Source of the DNA: Nematostella vectensis
Lineage: Eukaryota; Cnidaria; Anthozoa; Actiniaria; Edwardsiidae
Assembly (NCBI RefSeq): GCF_932526225.1
Contig: NC_064039.1
Span: 808,001 to 872,000, forward strand
DNA: 64,000 nt
Direction: 5' to 3'
Part shown: positions 59,046 to 64,000 of the stretch, in pieces
Numbering within the stretch: position 1 is the stretch's first letter
How the letters are laid out: every line of letters begins with the position of its first letter
The notes under the pieces: model-generated
The model's input: only the letters and a program-made list of their open reading frames with translations
Told to the model about the DNA's origin: nothing
Database searches by the model: none
Made by a program: the position numbers and the translations under genes

Positions 59046-60427
59046 ATCTGACACATGCGAGCAATTAGTTGGGACTAAGGACAATTTCTCATTTCCTTAT
59101 GCCGTGTAGGCGTAAGCCTTTTTGGAATCGCTGTTTTGTCTAAAAATCATCACCCTATTTGTGAATTAAGCAATCTTAGCATACTTTAAAAAAAAAGCAA
59201 AACAATGAGCTAAGTAACAAGCAAAATGGTTTGGTTTTAGTGTGCTTTTTCCGAAATGAATGAGCTCCATGATAGGACAAAACACTTGTTTCTCTTAAAA
59301 AATGTTCAAATACAGAGGATGAGAATTTTTTGTATGTGTAAAAGTTATAGCAATAATTATAAAACCATTATCATGTGTAAAGACTGTGTTAAAATATATT
59401 TTAGCAAGGCATATTAGAATCATAGTTAAGGTTATAGCATAGGTTTGACAATAGTGTGCAGATGCTTATAAGAAAGTGTTAATGGACATAAAATACCATA
59501 TCATTTAAAATCTTAACTTCCCCTCTTGAAAAAGTGTTAAGAACCTAATTAGAAACCTAGTTCCAATTTTGCACTAAATACCATTCTTATAAGAACCTAT
59601 TTAGGCTTACTTGAAAAAACCTAGGCTCTTACACGTGTGGAAGGTTGCACTCTTCCACATTTTGCATTGAAGAAACTCCATATTTGCCAATTTAGTAGTA
59701 TCGCATTTCTTTTGTCCATCGCTTAAATTGTGGGTGGTCCTATCGTACCATGGTGACCAGAAGTTATCTAAAGCCTTCGAAGAGAATTAACGGGGAGAAA
59801 ATTGTATAATCGTTTTTTGCACCTTTGCAACTAACGCTATCTAAAACTCTTAGGAATATTTCGTATACACCCCACTTGCGTTATAGCAAGTTGTGATTAA
59901 AAGCAAGGACACTAAAAGTTTCTACAAGATACATTTACTCTCCTGCACCATGGCAACCAAAAGTTATCCAAAACTCTCAAAGGGAGTAAAAATGTCTATG
60001 ATGCATAAGGCCTTTCTTAGACATTATTTCACTTACAACTCGCTTGTGTTATGTATGGCACGTTTATGATCAAGACTTGGACACCAAACTGTTATTGTTT
60101 AATGGCGGTTGTTTTGAAGATGCAGACCGAAGGTCCGAAGTATACAAGCAGGATAGAAGCTTCCAGTTGTCTAATTTCCATGTTTGTCTATGCATGATAT
60201 TCCCAATATTGCTAATTAATTAGATAGGCTAAATTGCTGTTTAGCTTTTGTTTGCTTTTTAATAATGCAGTTAAGTTTTGTTTAACCAATCATTTGTTTG
60301 TGCTACAAAACTATGCATATTCTTTGTCTTGGCAGTGCATAAAAGAGAGCCAGTCACTTGCTGGTGGTCGAAGGTGGGACAAGCAAGACGAATGCGGGTA
60401 AGTACGTGCTCTTGTTCGCGTGTGCAC

Positions 60428-60556
60428 ACCTTATTCGGTCAGATAATGTTCCGCTATACCTACATCGATTCACAAGGATCACACTAGATTTACCTTACTC
60501 GGCCAGATGAGGGTCCGCTATACTTACATCGATTCACAAGGATCACACTATGTTTA
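60428..60556 (+). repeat. 64-bp tandem repeat, two copies
   Basis: Paralogue of the five-copy array at 25083-25398, contracted or unexpanded here. Confidence 0.85.
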
Positions 60557-60869
60557 CCTGGACTTTAAACAGTAAAGAAAACCTTTTAAGAGAGCGTTTG
60601 AAAGAGTTGAGTCAAAAGCATGTAAAGATCTCGACGGGGCTAAAAAAAGCGAGTCGAGAAAACGGTAAAATTATAAAATTTACATAACCAATCAAGCAAG
60701 ATTTCTATGACTCTGAAGAAATATAAAGAACCTTTGGGATAACCTGTACAGTCAGCATTTTCTTACAAAAAAGGCATCACAGCTTATTGAATGGGTACAA
60801 GACACAATTCGAGGACCTGAGGTTGTTTTATTCTTTTTTTTTTTCACAGAACCTGCTCATCTCATCACC

Positions 60870-61492
60870 ATGGCAATGAAATTGATACCGCTGGCTCTCT
60901 TGCTTGCTGTCCATTGTACCCGGGCACTTGGTATGTTTTAATATCGCCATTAGCTTCGTCTAACTCTACTTGTGTTTTCCTAGTGGAGCAAGGAACCTCT
61001 ATTATATTAGCATCGCCTAACACTACTTGTGTAGAGTTGTCTTGCATGTTTCCTGCCTGCCTACATATGATAACCCTTAATCGGAATGTTTGGCCGCTTT
61101 CTAAGCTTATTGCAACTGCTTTGAAACAGTCAATTCACAAATGTTCCTTTTAGGTCATGAACTTCCAGATCAATAAGACACACTAAAGGGTAGTGAAATG
61201 GTGGGATGGCTCCTTGACGATAGCATATTGCTATACAGTATTTTCAACAATAATCACCTTGAGCTTAAACTATTAACTGACACGTCTTGTGAATAGAATG
61301 GGAAGCGCTTGGCTGCTACAAGGACTCGTGGTCACGCACGATGCCAAACTTTTTCAAGAAAATCGAGTACGACAAGAAAAACCCCAACTTCCAGGACATG
61401 TTTGAACAGTGCCGCGTGGAGGCTGAGAAACTCGGCTATACCTACTTTGGCCTGCAGAACATGAAGGAGTGCTGGGGGTCACCTAACGGCAG
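60870..61492 (+). CDS. Duplicated TSP1/VWA gene, 5' end (exons 1-2; rest outside)
   Basis: Coding exon 1 (60870-60930) encodes the same signal peptide; exon 2 (61297-61492) encodes the first half of the GCYKD domain. Lengths, phases and the acceptor before the start codon (CACAG at 60849) match the upstream gene. Exon 2 has two amino-acid changes (KKIKYD to KKIEYD, and FQNMF to FQDMF). The donor is GTAAGT here versus GTATGT upstream, a stronger splice site. Exon 3 would lie about 0.3 kb beyond the window, so whether the paralogue is complete cannot be judged. Same expected role: a secreted Cys-rich matrix-type protein. Confidence 0.85.
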
Positions 61493-62484
61493 GTAAGTCC
61501 GATTTACCCAGGGCCATAGAGTAAGAAAGGACTTGTTGAGATCGGCTAAGCGGCACCCAATGTCCGATTTACCCAGGGCCATAGAGTAAGAAAGGACTTG
61601 TTAAGCTCGGGAGACGGCAGACTCTGTCTGACTTAATTAACCAGGGCCATAGTGGAAGAAAGGATTTTCCGAACTCGAGTAACTGCAGGTGATGGTTTGA
61701 TTTAACCAGGGTCATAGGAGGCGGCGGCAGCAAATATATTTATAAAAGAGAGGCTGATGATTTTTTGGCAAAAAAATTGAGTAGCGCAAAAGCACATTCG
61801 ATAAATTTATTAGATTTATTGACGTATAAAATCAAACTCAACTGTGAATAAAATACATTATCATATGGCAACGATCATACGCGCGCTCTGATTGGCTGAA
61901 GAGCGGGCAAGATCCTACGACAATGACCGGGCATTATGAATAAATATTTTTGTGAGTTGAGAGTGACACCGAGTGCTCGGGCGACCAAAATAAAATTATT
62001 CTAACAATTTTCAACTCTCAAATCAAAGTCTGACAAAAAAAATATACCAAATATCGATACGTTTTATTATGACCGAAGAAAATCATTCAGATAGTGAGTT
62101 TTACTATCTAGAAAAGGACAATGAAGACAAAACAACAATACACCCATGTTGCAAGTACGAGGGACGGAAGTTTCAGCAACAGTCAGGTAGAATTAAAGAA
62201 ATTTGTCCAGGAGCAGAAAAGTAAAAACACAGTGAAAAAAACCTCGAGCGATATGAAGTGTTTTTATCGTTTCCTTGGAGCATACCTGTCAACTCTCCCG
62301 CATTAGGCGGGAGTCTCAAGATTTTGGACCCCTTCTCCCGCTCTCCCGCGTTGAGCGCCAAATCTCCCGCTTTTTAGCGATTTTTATCGCTTCCAAAAAA
62401 TATTCCATAGAAAATAGTCATTTAGCCTATTTTATATTAAAATATTTGAAACAGCAATACCCTTGCGTAGCGCAATTTATCTAA

Positions 62485-63087
62485 TGCACTAATCATTTAA
62501 AACCCCCACCCCAATGGTCCCGGGGAAGTGTTGGGTTGACGTGGGGGTTTAGAGCACTTTTGACTAAGAATTTGTCCCGAGGGGGCGGGGGAATAAACAG
62601 TTTTTGACTCTAAGACTTGTCTCCACCATGGGGGCTTGGGGACAAATGAAAAACATCACAAATGTACTTTACAAAAGTCATGTCAGTTTCTGGTTTGAGA
62701 CTCTTTCTCTTCTGTAGCAAGGAATTTTCATGTATCAGCGTGTGGCAAGCTGCACGGTGAAATGTGCAAAAATGAATATGAATGATAACTAATGCCAGAT
62801 GAAGATTATTTATTATTTATTTTTCATTTTTTTTTGGTAACTGTTATCTTCATTGTTATTAGTACAAATATACTCTCCGAAATGTACTGGCTTTGAAAGA
62901 TTAAGGCTTATTTCAGATGAAACTTGTCGGGTAGTTGCCAATAGTTTGCATCCCGAGGGGTAGGGGCATTTGACTGCTGTTTTGTCTCGAGGGGGTGGGG
63001 GCTTTTCTCTGTTTTGTACAGGGTCAAAGTCTAATCCCCCACCCTTCCCCGGGACCAGGGGGGTGGGGGTTGCAATTGACTAGTGCA
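62485..63087. mobile_element. Foldback MITE, long form (copy 2)
   Basis: Paralogous to 27581-28145, with the same 'TGCACTAATCATTTAAAACC' and TTGACTAGTGCA ends; slightly longer because of a short insertion near 62740. It was present before the segmental duplication. Confidence 0.8.
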
Positions 63088-64000
63088 TAACACCCTCGTG
63101 AGATCTATAAGTGAATTTGTTCACGAGAGCTTTCTATACGGCAAACGCATGCAAGGTTAAACCCACCCCTCCCCCCAAAAAAATAAATATAACCCACCCC
63201 TCCCCCCAAAAAATTCTCAAGCCTTGAGATTTTCGGAGGTTGACAGGTATGTTGGAGAGATAAACAAGAGAAATGAACAAATATTGGACTTACCCGCGGA
63301 AAAACTTGGCCATTTGCAATGACCATTCAGTGAAATCCAGTTTGTATTTCCACACCAATGCTTTTAATCATCCACAAATGCAGAACTACTAATTACGACA
63401 TCCTTTGAATTTTTACCAACAATTTTGTGAAATAATTTAGCCCCAATTGACCGTCGCTCTCCACTCGAATTTATCGTAAAGATGTTTTCTTTCACTTGAA
63501 TCCTCCACAGACGGTAAGATATATTCACTAAAATACTACTCTTGAATGAAGATATGTTATGCAGGTAAATTCCTCGAGTGATTTGCCTTTATTCCCCGTA
63601 TAAAGAAACGATTTGCTTCCTTTTTTTATCGCAAATAAAATTTCCGCAAACTTGAGATTGTCGCGCGCGTTGCAAAATCGTTATGGCGGGAATTTTCATA
63701 ACACAGGTCGACAGGGAGTTTGAAGATGATTTTTCGTAAAGACAACTAATCTAAATTAAATAACATAAAAGAAATGATGTTTTCATGTAAAGGTCGGTAA
63801 AATCGGCGTAAAAAGCAATTTTTGATGGTCATTTTACAAATCGACTCGTTATTTCGAACTTTGGAGTTGAGCACTCGTGGCTTGTAAATCCAGAAAGGGT
63901 TCCTTCTTTCACTTCAACAGCATAAGTTTTCCTTCTCGTTCATATTTAAAAAAAACATATAATAAATAACTTTTTAACCTCGCTTGCTCGGTCCTTACTG

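Larger units (their letters stand above)
58010..64000 (+). repeat. Segmental duplication, downstream copy (open at the window end)
   Basis: Direct copy of 22947-28945. The left breakpoint is sharp at 'TTCCACATTTTGACTTGAAC': upstream flanks differ completely (CTAATAACACTC versus CCTTAGTAGG). The copy runs to the last base of the window. Identity by eye is in the mid-90s per cent outside repeat-number changes. It carries coding exons 1-2, the MITE and the intron-2 repeats. Confidence 0.93.

Overview
This is eukaryotic nuclear DNA: AT-rich introns with GT..AG boundaries, no operons, several tandem-repeat families, foldback (MITE-like) elements and two non-LTR retrotransposons. The main gene combines cysteine-rich 'GCYKD' domains, thrombospondin type-1 (TSP1) repeats and a hemicentin-type VWA domain. 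With the repeat load this suggests a cnidarian, probably an anthozoan. That assignment is inference; no taxonomic marker gene is present.

Layout. 0.2-0.65 kb: a coiled-coil ORF fragment (minus). 0.69-10.28 kb: a 32-bp satellite with higher-order units, split at 5.85-9.16 kb by a non-LTR retrotransposon carrying one intact 1050-residue endonuclease/reverse transcriptase ORF. 11.6-19.7 kb: a decayed SLC22-type (organic cation transporter) gene on the plus strand, visible as exon remnants in the expected order but with several frameshifts; its introns hold minisatellites and MITEs. 20.6-22.9 kb: a possible orphan signal-peptide exon, a dispersed repeat and foldback elements. 22.95-28.95 kb and 58.01-64.0 kb: two direct copies of a segment of at least 6 kb, about 35.06 kb apart. 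25.96-38.08 kb: a 19-exon secreted-protein gene (signal peptide, two GCYKD domains, seven TSP1 modules, VWA, C-terminal beta-rich region; 1227 residues by my splice model). The downstream duplicate carries its first two coding exons again at 60.87-61.49 kb. 38.83-45.97 kb: a composite element of about 7.1 kb bounded by terminal inverted repeats of about 165 bp built of small palindromes. It holds a 57-bp coding-frame repeat, a decayed L2/CR1-like retrotransposon, and a minus-strand cluster of small ORFs (a Cys-rich zinc-type ORF overlapping by ATGA a Gly-rich hydrophobic/helical ORF). 46.4-50.2 kb: a 44-bp satellite flanked by inverted repeats. 51.9-52.4 kb: a roughly 130-bp repeat. 55.0-55.7 kb: a second, related 44-bp array.

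The only clearly functional host gene is the TSP1/VWA gene. Its four central TSP1 exons lie in near-identical exon-plus-intron units of about 581 bp, so the locus is expanding both within the gene and by whole-segment duplication. The best candidate for something undescribed is the TIR-bounded 38.8-46.0 kb element, which shows no recognisable transposase. All copy numbers, splice sites and domain limits were read by eye.
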